64,000 nucleotides of DNA from Porphyrobacter sp. (GTDB lineage Bacteria > Pseudomonadota > Alphaproteobacteria > Sphingomonadales > Sphingomonadaceae). Made by a program: the position numbers and the translations under genes. The stretch covers positions 124,001 to 188,000 of the forward strand of contig JAPZUC010000002.1 in the NCBI GenBank assembly GCA_027533455.1. Direction: 5' to 3'. Each line of letters opens with the position of its first letter. Within the stretch, counting starts at the first letter, position 1. Below are positions 36,478 through 45,310 of this stretch, one piece after another. Below the pieces are notes generated by a model. It had not been told where the DNA came from. It did not search any database and saw nothing but the letters and a program-made list of their open reading frames with translations.

Positions 36478-36654
36478 ATGGCTGTCCCCAAGAGAAAAGT
36501 TTCGCCTTCCCGTCGTGGCATGCGTCGTTCGCACGATGCGCTGAAGGTCGAAGCCTTCGGTGAATGCAGCAACTGCGGCGAACTCAAGCGTCCGCACAAC
36601 ATCTGCGGCCATTGCGGCCACTATAACGGGCGTCAGGTCGTCGCCGTCGGCTAA
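36478..36654 (+). CDS. rpmF: 50S ribosomal protein L32
   Basis: This 58-residue ribosomal protein, too short for the ORF track, begins [20 protein letters not shown], a signature of L32. It keeps the four-cysteine zinc motif at Cys30, Cys33, Cys43 and Cys46, so it is the zinc-binding form. A GAGGAAA ribosome site is about 11 bases upstream. It is followed 38 bp later by plsX, the classic order that couples ribosome and lipid synthesis genes. The track ORF 36315-36602 on the minus strand is a shadow. Confidence 0.97.
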   Translation: MAVPKRKVSPSRRGMRRSHDALKVEAFGECSNCGELKRPHNICGHCGHYNGRQVVAVG

Positions 36655-36692
36655 GTGCCGTTGGCTTTCACCATAGACCGGAGATTAGCACG

Positions 36693-37784
36693 ATGAGCCT
36701 CCCGCGTATCGCGATCGATGCGATGGGCGGCGACGAAGGCGTGCGCGTCATGGTCGAAGGCGCCGCGCTGGCTCGCCGTCAGCACGAAAAATTCAAGTTC
36801 CTCTTGGTGGGTGACAGTGCGCGCATCGAAGCCGCGCTCGATCATCACCCGAATTTGCGCGCGGCCTCCGAAATCCTCCATTGCGATGATGTGGTGGGCG
36901 GCGACGAGCTGCCCAGCAAGGCGATCCGCCGCGCCAAGACCACATCGATGGGCCTCGCCGTCAACGCGGTAAAAACCGGCGATGCGGGCGCTGCCGTGAG
37001 CGCAGGCAATACCGGCGCGCTGATGGCGATGAGCAAGCTCGCGCTGCGCACCATGCCCGGGATCGACCGCCCGGCGCTCGCCGCGATCATGCCGACCCTT
37101 CAGGCGCATGACGTGGTGATGCTCGATCTGGGCGCCAACACCGAAGCGGATGCCCGCAACCTTGTGCAATATGCAGTGATGGGCGCGGCCTATTCGCGGA
37201 TCGTCAACGGCTTCGACAAGCCGGTCGTCCGCCTTCTCAACATCGGCACCGAAGAGATCAAGGGAACCGAAGAGCTGCGCGATGCTGCCGCGATGCTGAC
37301 CGCCGCTTCGGCCAGCGGGGCGCTGGCGCTGCAATTCGACGGCTTCGTCGAAAGCGACAAGATCAACCGCGGGGAGACCCATGTGGTCGTCACCGACGGG
37401 TTCTCCGGCAACATCGCGCTCAAGGCGATCGAAGGCTCGGCGCGCTTCGTGACCGATCTGCTTCGGCAGGCCTTTACCTCGTCACTGCGTTCCAAGATCG
37501 GTTTTCTGGTCTCGCGCCCGGCGACCGAGCTGCTCAAGCACCATCTCGATCCCAACAACCACAATGGCGCGGTCTTCCTCGGCCTCAACGGCGTGGTGGT
37601 GAAGAGCCACGGCAGCGCCAATGCCAAGGGCGTGGCCCATGCGGTTGCGGTGACCGCGCGCCTGCTCGAAAACGAGCTGACCCAGCGGATTGCGCACGAC
37701 CTGTCGCAGCTGGGCGAAGGCACGCTGGGCCAGAAAGCTCGCGGCGCGGCGGTTGCTCCCAAGAATGATGAGGCTACGGCGTGA
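36693..37784 (+). CDS. plsX: Phosphate acyltransferase PlsX
   Basis: This 363-residue enzyme makes acyl-phosphate from acyl-ACP for the first step of phospholipid synthesis. It starts [20 protein letters not shown] and holds the conserved block [20 protein letters not shown] and [16 protein letters not shown]. The C-terminal [19 protein letters not shown] is also conserved. Its last bases overlap the fabH start (GTGA), showing coupling. Confidence 0.97.
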   Translation: MSLPRIAIDAMGGDEGVRVMVEGAALARRQHEKFKFLLVGDSARIEAALDHHPNLRAASEILHCDDVVGGDELPSKAIRRAKTTSMGLAVNAVKTGDAGAAVSAGNTGALMAMSKLALRTMPGIDRPALAAIMPTLQAHDVVMLDLGANTEADARNLVQYAVMGAAYSRIVNGFDKPVVRLLNIGTEEIKGTEELRDAAAMLTAASASGALALQFDGFVESDKINRGETHVVVTDGFSGNIALKAIEGSARFVTDLLRQAFTSSLRSKIGFLVSRPATELLKHHLDPNNHNGAVFLGLNGVVVKSHGSANAKGVAHAVAVTARLLENELTQRIAHDLSQLGEGTLGQKARGAAVAPKNDEATA

Positions 37785-38752
37785 CCGGTTCAAGGGTGCT
37801 CGGCACCGGTTCGGCCTTGCCGCGCCGTATCGTGACCAACGCCGAACTTGCCGAACGTGTCGACACCTCGGACGAATGGATCGTCGCGCGCACCGGCATC
37901 CGCCAGCGCCATATTGCAGGCGAGGGGGAGACCACCGCGACCCTTGCCACAGATGCTGCACGCGCCGCGCTGGCTGACGCCGGGATCGAAGCGGACAGCA
38001 TCGGGCTAATCATCCTCGCCACCGCCACGCCCGACAACACCTTCCCCGCCACGGCCACCAAGGTGCAGGCTGCATTGGGATGCCAGGGCGGTGTCGCCTT
38101 TGATGTCGCGGCGGTGTGCTCCGGCTTCCTCTACGCGCTCGCCACAGCCGATTCGCTGTTGCGCACGGGCATGGCGAAACGCGCGCTGGTGATCGGGGCT
38201 GAGACCTTCAGCCGTATCCTCGACTGGGAAGACCGCACCACCTGCGTGCTGTTCGGCGACGGGGCGGGGGCAGTGGTGCTCGAAGCGCCCTCGGGTGATA
38301 CGTCGGCCGATAGCCCCGGAATCATCGGCACCCGGCTTCACGCCGATGGCGACCAGCACGATCTGCTCTTTGTCGACGGCGGTCCTTCGACCACGCAGAC
38401 AGTCGGCCATGTGCGGATGCGCGGGCAGGAAGTGTTCCGCCACGCGGTCGTAAACCTGTCCAGCGTCCTCAAGGAAGTGCTTGAGGATAATGGTATTCAC
38501 GCCGATCAGCTCGATTGGGTCGTGCCGCATCAGGCCAATGCCCGCATCCTCGATGCGACCGCGCGCAAGCTCGGGATCTCGCCCGACAAGGTGGTTGTGA
38601 CGGTTGATCGTCACGCAAACACCTCGGCTGCTTCGGTGCCGCTTGCGCTTGATGTCGCGCGCAAGGACGGGCGCATCAAGGCAGGCGATCTGGTGATGCT
38701 GGAAGCGATGGGCGGCGGCTTTACCTGGGGTGCCAGTCTGATCCGGATGTAA
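37781..38752 (+). CDS. fabH: 3-oxoacyl-ACP synthase III
   Basis: This 323-residue enzyme starts fatty acid synthesis by condensing acetyl-CoA with malonyl-ACP. The catalytic triad is visible: Cys113 in [10 protein letters not shown], His near 249 in VPHQANAR and Asn near 279 in [23 protein letters not shown] at the front is typical. The start is a GTG that overlaps the plsX stop codon. The gene is followed by ihfA and a MerR gene, the usual order in alphaproteobacteria. Confidence 0.97.
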   Translation: MTGSRVLGTGSALPRRIVTNAELAERVDTSDEWIVARTGIRQRHIAGEGETTATLATDAARAALADAGIEADSIGLIILATATPDNTFPATATKVQAALGCQGGVAFDVAAVCSGFLYALATADSLLRTGMAKRALVIGAETFSRILDWEDRTTCVLFGDGAGAVVLEAPSGDTSADSPGIIGTRLHADGDQHDLLFVDGGPSTTQTVGHVRMRGQEVFRHAVVNLSSVLKEVLEDNGIHADQLDWVVPHQANARILDATARKLGISPDKVVVTVDRHANTSAASVPLALDVARKDGRIKAGDLVMLEAMGGGFTWGASLIRM

Positions 38753-38778
38753 GCCGGGCGGGGGGCACGTTTGTCTCC

Positions 38779-38800
38779 TTTCCTAACATAAGTGAGGAAA
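38779..38800. promoter_or_regulatory. Inverted repeat upstream of ihfA
   Basis: TTTCCT and AGGAAA form an inverted pair with a 10-base spacer about 92 bp upstream of ihfA, followed by AATCCC. The right half with its flank (AGGAAAATCCC) resembles the element at the S24 regulator gene. It may be an operator or promoter-region dyad; function is unproven. Confidence 0.3.
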
Positions 38801-38891
38801 ATCCCGCATTCCGCGCAGCATCGCTTTGCAAATGCGCCGGAAAATCGTAAGCAGACGGCCTTCACGGGTCGCGCCGCGAAGGAGAATTCGC

Positions 38892-39191
38892 ATGATGCGT
38901 TCGGTTGGCACTTTGACCCGCGCCGATCTGGCGGAAACCATCAATCGTAAGATGGGCTTCAGCCGGGCGGAATCGCTCGATCTGGTAGAGGCTATTCTAG
39001 GCAAGATGAGCGATGCGCTTGCCAAGGGTGAGAACGTCAAGATTTCGGGCTTCGGCAGCTTCGTGCTGCGCGACAAGAACGAGCGGGTCGGCCGCAATCC
39101 CAAGACCGGGATCGAAGTGCCGATCACTCCGCGCCGGGTGATGACGTTCCGCGCGAGCCAACTGCTCAAGGAACGCATCACCAAGGGATGA
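38892..39191 (+). CDS. ihfA: Integration host factor subunit alpha
   Basis: This 99-residue DNA-bending protein pairs with IhfB and shapes promoters, replication origins and recombination sites. It begins [20 protein letters not shown] and has the beta-arm segment [19 protein letters not shown] whose tip proline inserts in the DNA minor groove. AAGGAG lies 9 bases before the start. The longer track ORF start lies in the promoter region. Confidence 0.95.
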   Translation: MMRSVGTLTRADLAETINRKMGFSRAESLDLVEAILGKMSDALAKGENVKISGFGSFVLRDKNERVGRNPKTGIEVPITPRRVMTFRASQLLKERITKG

Positions 39192-39223
39192 CACAGCCCA
39201 AGTGGCGAGCAAGGTGAGGCCAG

Positions 39224-39655
39224 ATGACCGGTTTCGATGACGGAAAAGACGAGGGCGCGCTGCGCACCATCGGCGAAGTCAGCGAGGCGCTGGGCATCCG
39301 GCCTCACGTGCTGCGTTACTGGGAAGCGCAGTTTCCGCTGCTGAAGCCGCTGAAACGCAGCGGCGGGCGACGCTATTACCGCGTAGCCGATGTCGAACTG
39401 GTCCAGACGATCGACCGTCTGGTGAACCGCGAAGGCTATACCCTCAAGGGTGCCGAGGCTGTGCTGCGCGCTGCCGCCAAATCTACTCTGGACCGTCGCA
39501 AGGACGACCGGCGAGCAGGCGAGCGCCGTGTCGAAGCCGGGGGCACCGAAACGCCGGGCGTGCGGCTGATGGTATCTGAAGGGCCGGACATGGCCGAGAT
39601 CATCGCGGGCCTCAAATCCGTGCGCGCCAAGCTTGCAGCGGCACTCGGCGCTTAA
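39224..39655 (+). CDS. MerR family transcriptional regulator
   Basis: This 143-residue protein has the MerR winged helix-turn-helix (TIGEVSEALGIRPHVLRYWE, residues about 15-34) and the FPLLKPLKRSGGRRYYRVAD wing. A coiled-coil helix follows, but the tail lacks clear metal-binding cysteines. A MerR gene next to ihfA is common in alphaproteobacteria, and its targets are largely unknown. It is convergent with smc, three bases apart. Confidence 0.9.
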   Translation: MTGFDDGKDEGALRTIGEVSEALGIRPHVLRYWEAQFPLLKPLKRSGGRRYYRVADVELVQTIDRLVNREGYTLKGAEAVLRAAAKSTLDRRKDDRRAGERRVEAGGTETPGVRLMVSEGPDMAEIIAGLKSVRAKLAAALGA

Positions 39656-39657
39656 GC

Positions 39658-42600
39658 CTACTCCGCCGCCAGCAGCGCGGCTTCTCCAAGATCGACGCTG
39701 ACGAGGCGCGAGACGCCTTTTTCCGCCATCGTCACCCCGAACAAGCGGTGCATCCGGCTCATCGTCACCGCGTTGTGGGTGACGATAAGGTAGCGGGTGG
39801 TGGTGGTGGCGACCATCGATTCGAGCAGATCGCAGAAGCGTTCGACATTGGCATCGTCCAGCGGCGCGTCGACTTCGTCCAGCACGCAGATCGGGGCCGG
39901 GTTTGTGAGGAACAGCGCAAAGATCAGCGCGGTTGCCGTCAGCGCCTGCTCGCCGCCCGACAGCAGCGACAGCGATTGCAGCCGCTTTCCGGGCGGCTGG
40001 GCGTAGATTTCGAGGCCCGCTTCCAGCGGATCGTCCGAATCAACCAGTGCGAGGTGTGCCTGACCCCCTTCGAACAGGCGGGTGAAAAGTACGCGGAAAT
40101 GCCCGTCCACTGCCTCGAACGCCGCGCGCAGGCGCTCGCGCCCTTCGCGGTTGAGGTTGCCGATCGATCCGCGCAGGCGCGCGATCGCCTCGACCAACTC
40201 GGCCTGTTCCTGCGCGCTGGTGCCGTGCTCGCCCTCGATCCGGGCAAGTTCGTCTGCCGCGACGAGGTTGACGGGACCGATGCGTTCGCGCGCGGCGGTG
40301 AGCTTTTCGAGCTCGACGGATTCGTCAGCGGCGGGCGCAAGGTCGGCCTCGTCGAAGCCGAAGCGTTCGCCCAGCAGCGGCGGCGGGCACTGGAAGCGCT
40401 CGCCCGAGATGCGGGCCAATTCGGCGCGGCGCAGCTCCTCGTTCTCGGCCCGCGCGGCAAGGCTGGCGCGACTTTCGCGGGCTTGGGCGAGGACTTCGAC
40501 GACGGCGGCGAGCGCGGTGTCGGCGGCGCGCTGGCGGGTATCAGCCTCGCGCATGACAGCTTCGGCTTGGGCGAGTTCGGCAGCGAGGCGCGTGCGGGTC
40601 GCTTCGCCTGACTCGATCTCCGCCACAAGGGTGGCGGGCTTGGCGGCATGGACGGCGTGCTCCTCGGCGATTTCCGCAAGGCGCCGTGTGGTCTCGGCCA
40701 TGCGCCGCTCGGCATCGGACGATCGCGCCTGCCATCCGGCGTGGTCGGCCTGCTGGCCTGCCAGCCGTTCGCGCGCCACGGCGAGCGCCTGATCCTGCGC
40801 GGCGAGCTCGGCGAGAGCGGACTGCACGGCGGCGCGGGCGGCGGCGTTCTTCGCCTGCGCGGCTTCCAATGCAGCGCGTCCGGCGTCCTTTTCAGGGAGG
40901 CGGGCGCAGGCATCGCGTGCCGTCTCTACCTCGTTTCGCGCAGCGGCGATCTGGGTGTCGATGTCCGAGGCGCTGGCGGCCAGTTCGGCAAGGCGTGCGG
41001 CGAGGCGTTCCTTCGCTGCCTCGGCCTGATCGAGCCGCCGCAGCGCCTGCCGCTCGGCCTCGATCGCGCCGGCGATGTTCCGCTCTTGGGCCACAAGGCC
41101 GGTCTGCAAGGTAGCAAGTTCCTCGCGCACCACCTTGTCCTCGGCCTCCGCGCGGGCGGCGGCTCCGCGCAATGGAGGGAGGGCGGCTTCGAGTTCGGCG
41201 AAGCGGTTGGCGGCTTCGAGCTGCGCGGCCTCGGCAGCGCCTTCGCCGCGCGCGACGAAACCGTCCCAGCGCCTGAGGTGCCCGGCGCGGGTCACCAGCC
41301 ATTCGCCCGGCGCGAGCGCGCGGCCATCATCCGTCTCCACGCTGTGTACCAGCGCGAGGCGCGCGGCCAGTTCATCGGGGCATTGCGAGAGACGGGCGAG
41401 CAGGCTGTCGGCAACGGGCTTTGGCGCAGCGGCCCCTGTCCAGAACCGCCCGTCCTGCGGAGAAGCAGGCGCGCCCAAAGGCGATTTCCCGTCACGCCCC
41501 AGCACCGCCGCGAGCGCGCGTTCGTAGCCGGGGGTGACGGTCACCCGGTCGAGCGGGGTCGCCATTCCCTGCCGCCCGGCTTCGCGCTTGGCACGCGCCT
41601 CGCGGTCACGGGCGAGGGCGGTGTGCTCGCGTTCGACCCCGGCAAGTTCGGCGCGCGCGGCGGCGAGCGCGGTGGCGGCCTCGTCACGGGCGGTCTGCAA
41701 TTCGCCCTTGCGGGTCTGATCCTCGGCGAGCTTCGCGCGCAGGCGCGTGACTTCCTGCGCAGCGTCCTCGGCAGCCTCGCGCGCGGCGATGACGTCTGCT
41801 TCCGGATCGCCGCTGCTGGCGAGTTCGTTGCGGGTCCGCTCGATGCGCGCGGCTTCGGCCTCGATCCGGGCGAGGCGGGCTTCGGCCTGTTCGACGGCGG
41901 CTTCGGCGACGCGCCATTCTGCCTCGACCCCGGCCTGATCGGCTGTGGCCTTGGCCAGCGCGAGTTCGGCGGCGCGGCTGGCGCGCTCCTTGTCTTCGGC
42001 CGCTTCGGCGATGCGCGGCCGCGCGGCTTCGGCGGCGGCGAGCGCGGCGCGGCTGGCGCCTAGTTCGTCGGTCAGCCGTGCCAGCGCCTCGACTGCGGCA
42101 TTGGTCAACCGGTCGGCATCGGAGCGGTCTTCCTCAAGCCGTTTGCGCTGCCGATCGAGATCGGCGAGCCGGGTTTCGGCGGCCTCGAGCTTTTCGGCCA
42201 AGGCTGCCATCCGGTGCCCGTGGGCGCTGGCATCGTCGCGGCGGTCGGCGAGTTCGTCACGCGCATCGGCTAAGGCCTGTGCGGCTTCGGCCTGTTCGGC
42301 CTGCGCGACTTCGACCTTGGTCTGCGCTTCGGTAACCTGCGCGCTGGCCGCTTCGGCCGCGGAGCGCGCGGCCTTTGCGGCTGCTGCGGCTTCGCGCCAG
42401 CGGGCAAAGAGCAGGCGGGCTTCTGCGGCCTGGATCTTGTTGGTGAGTTCGGTGTAGCGCTCGGCCTGCTTGGCCTGCCGCTTCAGCGAGGCGATCTGCG
42501 CGTCGAGCCCCGCCATCAGGTCTTCGAGCCGCGCAAGGTTGGCCTCGGCGGCGCGCAGCTTGCTCTCGGCATCCTTGCGGCGAACGTGCAGGCCCGCGAT

Positions 42601-43080
42601 GCCCGCAGCCTCTTCAAGCATCGCGCGGCGTTCGGCTGGCCTGGCGGCGATCACCTGCGCGATCTTGCCCTGGCTGACAAGCGCGGGGCTGTGCGCGCCG
42701 GTGGCGGCATCGGCGAAGGTCAGCGCCACATCCTTCGCCCGAACATCCCGCCCGTTGACGCGATAGGCGCTGCCGGCCCCGCGCTCGATACGGCGGGTGA
42801 CGATCAGCTCGTCACCGCGATCATCCTCGGCGTGAAGGACCACTTCGGCAAAGTCGCGTTGCGGGCGGGTGGACGTGCCCGCGAAGATCACGTCCTCCAT
42901 CCCGCCTGAGCGCATCGACTTGGCCGAGGTTTCCCCCATGACCCAGCGGATCGCTTCGAGCAGGTTGGATTTGCCGCAGCCGTTCGGGCCGACGACGCCG
43001 GTCAGCCCCGGCTCGATGCGCAGTTCCGCCGGCTCGACGAAGCTCTTGAACCCGCTGAGCTTGAGCCGGTGGATCTGCAT
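39658..43080 (-). CDS. smc: Chromosome segregation ATPase SMC
   Basis: This 1140-residue protein is the SMC condensin subunit that compacts and aligns chromosome arms, being loaded at parS by ParB. Walker A is GPNGCGKSNLLEAIRWVMGE near residue 32, the ABC signature LSGGEQALTA lies near 1040, and Walker B ICVLDEVDAPLD follows. Between them are long Ala/Glu/Arg coiled coils and a hinge around residues 500-620. The length is standard. It is the last gene of the dciA-dsbA-dsbA-smc run, 31 bp after the DsbA-like lipoprotein gene. ScpA and ScpB are not in this window. Confidence 0.97.
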   Translation of the reverse strand: MQIHRLKLSGFKSFVEPAELRIEPGLTGVVGPNGCGKSNLLEAIRWVMGETSAKSMRSGGMEDVIFAGTSTRPQRDFAEVVLHAEDDRGDELIVTRRIERGAGSAYRVNGRDVRAKDVALTFADAATGAHSPALVSQGKIAQVIAARPAERRAMLEEAAGIAGLHVRRKDAESKLRAAEANLARLEDLMAGLDAQIASLKRQAKQAERYTELTNKIQAAEARLLFARWREAAAAAKAARSAAEAASAQVTEAQTKVEVAQAEQAEAAQALADARDELADRRDDASAHGHRMAALAEKLEAAETRLADLDRQRKRLEEDRSDADRLTNAAVEALARLTDELGASRAALAAAEAARPRIAEAAEDKERASRAAELALAKATADQAGVEAEWRVAEAAVEQAEARLARIEAEAARIERTRNELASSGDPEADVIAAREAAEDAAQEVTRLRAKLAEDQTRKGELQTARDEAATALAAARAELAGVEREHTALARDREARAKREAGRQGMATPLDRVTVTPGYERALAAVLGRDGKSPLGAPASPQDGRFWTGAAAPKPVADSLLARLSQCPDELAARLALVHSVETDDGRALAPGEWLVTRAGHLRRWDGFVARGEGAAEAAQLEAANRFAELEAALPPLRGAAARAEAEDKVVREELATLQTGLVAQERNIAGAIEAERQALRRLDQAEAAKERLAARLAELAASASDIDTQIAAARNEVETARDACARLPEKDAGRAALEAAQAKNAAARAAVQSALAELAAQDQALAVARERLAGQQADHAGWQARSSDAERRMAETTRRLAEIAEEHAVHAAKPATLVAEIESGEATRTRLAAELAQAEAVMREADTRQRAADTALAAVVEVLAQARESRASLAARAENEELRRAELARISGERFQCPPPLLGERFGFDEADLAPAADESVELEKLTAARERIGPVNLVAADELARIEGEHGTSAQEQAELVEAIARLRGSIGNLNREGRERLRAAFEAVDGHFRVLFTRLFEGGQAHLALVDSDDPLEAGLEIYAQPPGKRLQSLSLLSGGEQALTATALIFALFLTNPAPICVLDEVDAPLDDANVERFCDLLESMVATTTTRYLIVTHNAVTMSRMHRLFGVTMAEKGVSRLVSVDLGEAALLAAE

Positions 43081-43111
43081 CAGGTTGTCGCCGCGCCCCC
43101 GCGAACTCGCC

Positions 43112-43861
43112 TCAGCGCGCGCCGGCGCGCTGGAGCTGGGGCTCGATCACGTCCCAGGTTGCACCTTCCACCCGCTTGCCGTTGAGGAAGAAGGTGGGCG
43201 TGCCGGTGACGTTGTCCTTGGTGTTGTTCGCCTCGACCGTCTTGACCAGTGCCTCGATCTTGGCGGCATCGGTGAGACAGGCGCGTGCCTGATCGGCGGA
43301 AAGGCCGCGTGCAGCGAAGAATTCGATCAGGCCGGTTACTTCGGCAATCGCGGCAAAACGCTGGTTGATCGGCAATGCGCCGGCTGCTTCCACCGCCTGC
43401 GGATTGCTCTGCAGGCCCTGGAACACGGCCGGCAGGTTCTGCCACACCTGATCCGACAGTGGCTGCATCTGCTCCTTGGCGCCGCACTGGGTCAGCCCGG
43501 CGAGCACCACGTCGTAGGGATTGAGGAAGGTTTCGCGCTGCTCGAAGCTAACGACCCCGCTGGCGACATACTTGTCCTTGAGCGGCTGCTTGCCCGTTTG
43601 CGAGAATTCCGCGCAGTGCGAGCAAGTGTGCGAGGCATATTCGACCAGCTTCAAGGGCGCGTCGGGGTTGCCGATCATGTAGCCGCCTTCGGGGGTGACG
43701 GTGACGGTGTCGGCCCACTTGGTCCCGGCCGGGGCCGCGATCGCGGGCAGCGGCTCGCCCGCAGCGACAGCGCCATCGGGGCTTGCTTCATCGCCGCAGG
43801 CGGCAAGCATCAGCGGGGCAAGCGCGAGCAGCGGGAGCGAGAACAGGCGGGTCACGGTCAT
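43112..43861 (-). CDS. DsbA-family thiol:disulfide oxidoreductase, lipoprotein
   Basis: This 249-residue protein has a lipoprotein signal (LPLLALAPLMLAACGD), so it is probably anchored in the envelope. The DsbA-like thioredoxin fold carries the redox motif CSHC in SHTCSHCAEF near residue 82, and GTPTFFLNGKRV with the cis-proline near the C-terminus. It likely oxidises or isomerises disulfides in exported proteins. The start MTVTRLFSL is chosen because it gives the signal peptide directly. It is the second DsbA-like gene of a tandem pair. Confidence 0.87.
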   Translation of the reverse strand: MTVTRLFSLPLLALAPLMLAACGDEASPDGAVAAGEPLPAIAAPAGTKWADTVTVTPEGGYMIGNPDAPLKLVEYASHTCSHCAEFSQTGKQPLKDKYVASGVVSFEQRETFLNPYDVVLAGLTQCGAKEQMQPLSDQVWQNLPAVFQGLQSNPQAVEAAGALPINQRFAAIAEVTGLIEFFAARGLSADQARACLTDAAKIEALVKTVEANNTKDNVTGTPTFFLNGKRVEGATWDVIEPQLQRAGAR

Positions 43862-43977
43862 CGGGTATTCCTTGGGGCTAGGCGGGGCAGGATAATCCCT
43901 CGGCGCAGTGGTCAGCAAGTTTCGCTGCGGCGGGGGCTGTGAACAATGGGAATAACTCTGGGTGAAATACTCAGGCC

Positions 43978-44745
43978 TTAGCGGGCCCCGGCGGTGTTTT
44001 CATCGGCGGGCGCGGCGGCGAATTTGGCCGAGAGCACGGGGTAGAGCGCCTCCCAGCTATGCACCTCGGGCAAAAGCTTGCCATCGAGCGCGAAGCTGGG
44101 CGTGCCGTTGACGCCGAATTCGGCGCCGTCGGCATCATTGTTGGCGAGCAGCTTCTTGGCGGCGGCATCATTGGAGACGCAGCCGTCCAGTTCAGCCTGC
44201 GATTGCCCGCGCGCAGCGAGCATCGCGGTGAGGCCGAGCGCGCTGGCAGCGTTCATCCGTCCGGCCTTGTCGCCGCGCTGCCAGATTTCCTGCTGGCTTA
44301 CGGGCGCATTGCGCGCCTTGCCGAGCCAGATCGCCTGGCTGAGCATCAGGGCTTGGTGGCGGCCCTTGAAACCGGCCGGATCGCCGCATTGCGCCAGCAA
44401 GGTCACGGCAAGATCGACCCCATTGCGGATGCGCGGGCGCACCTCCAGCGTGATCTTGCCCGGCTGGAGCAGCACGATTTCCAACGGAGGCTCTCCGCGC
44501 GCAGTGAAATCGGCGCAGTGCGGGCAGGTGTAGCTGATAAATTCGATCAGCTTCGTCTCGGCCTCCGGATTGCCGATAAGATGGCCGCGCTCGGTGCGGG
44601 CGATGGTGGCACCCCAGTTGCCGGGGTTTGGCTTGGGGGAGAAACTGCTCCCGGGGCGCGAAAGGTCCTGCGACTGCGCAGTCGCGGTGCCGGTGGCGAG
44701 CGTCAGCGCGGCGGCGACAGCGGAAAGGAGGATAGGCTTGATCAT
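43978..44745 (-). CDS. DsbA-family thiol:disulfide oxidoreductase
   Basis: This 255-residue protein has a signal peptide (LLSAVAAALTLATGTATAQ) and a thioredoxin-fold domain with CPHC in SYTCPHCADF near residue 76 and GTPSFALDGKLLPE near the end. It is a second periplasmic disulfide oxidoreductase, a paralogue of the next downstream gene but without a lipobox. The start ATG overlaps the dciA stop codon (ATGA), suggesting co-translation. The longer ORF in the track joins it to a shadow of dciA. Confidence 0.87.
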   Translation of the reverse strand: MIKPILLSAVAAALTLATGTATAQSQDLSRPGSSFSPKPNPGNWGATIARTERGHLIGNPEAETKLIEFISYTCPHCADFTARGEPPLEIVLLQPGKITLEVRPRIRNGVDLAVTLLAQCGDPAGFKGRHQALMLSQAIWLGKARNAPVSQQEIWQRGDKAGRMNAASALGLTAMLAARGQSQAELDGCVSNDAAAKKLLANNDADGAEFGVNGTPSFALDGKLLPEVHSWEALYPVLSAKFAAAPADENTAGAR

Positions 44746-45296
44746 GACGGGTCTTGGTCCTGAGGGGTCGCAGGTTCGCTGTTCGAAAGGCTGCGCGCGA
44801 GCGATTCGAGCACGGTGCGCAGTTCCGGATCGCCGATATCGCGCAAGGAGTCGCCCAATTCCAGCGGGATCGGTTTCAGAGAGGGCGGCGGCTTGGCAGG
44901 CTTGCCGTCCGCGGGCGGGGTGACCGCACCCTGCCGCAGCTTGACCCGGGCAACAGCGCGATACCCGAAGAAGCGGTTCACCCGCTCGATGATCTCCGGC
45001 ACAACCTGCTCGATCAGCGGCGCGTGCGCCGGGAGGACGACCAGCTGGAGGATCCCTTCCGTCTTCTCGCCGGGGGGAAAGCGGATCGCTTCGGGGCTGC
45101 ACACGCGGGCGTGGCGGGGGCCGACAATCTCGGGCCAGCGGGTGACGACCGAGGATTGCACAAAGCCGAAGCGGCGGAAGGCGGTGCGGCCGATTTCGGG
45201 CATGAGATCGCCGATCGCACGCGCACCTTGTCCGCGCGGGCGTGTGTAGGGCTTCGGGGTCTTGGACTTACCGCTTTTCATGGCTCTGTCCGCCAT
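44742..45296 (-). CDS. dciA: DciA-family (DUF721) replicative helicase loader
   Basis: This 184-residue protein matches DUF721/DciA, which helps load the replicative helicase DnaB in bacteria that lack DnaC. The conserved domain is in RAIGDLMPEIGRTAFRRFGF and SSVVTRWPEIVGPRHARVCS, followed by ILQLVVLPAHAPLIEQVVPE. The C-terminal third is Pro-rich and less ordered, as usual. Start codons at 45296 and 45281 are both possible. It diverges from mutY with only 14 bp between starts. Confidence 0.85.
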   Translation of the reverse strand: MADRAMKSGKSKTPKPYTRPRGQGARAIGDLMPEIGRTAFRRFGFVQSSVVTRWPEIVGPRHARVCSPEAIRFPPGEKTEGILQLVVLPAHAPLIEQVVPEIIERVNRFFGYRAVARVKLRQGAVTPPADGKPAKPPPSLKPIPLELGDSLRDIGDPELRTVLESLARSLSNSEPATPQDQDPS

Positions 45297-45310
45297 GCCA
45301 TAGGCGGGGC

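Noticed and set aside
36315-36602. 95-residue minus-strand ORF over rpmF
   Set aside because: It is antisense to the certain L32 gene and its leader.
40648-42063. 471-residue plus-strand ORF inside smc
   Set aside because: It is antisense to the SMC coiled coil and has repetitive glycine/phenylalanine shadow composition.
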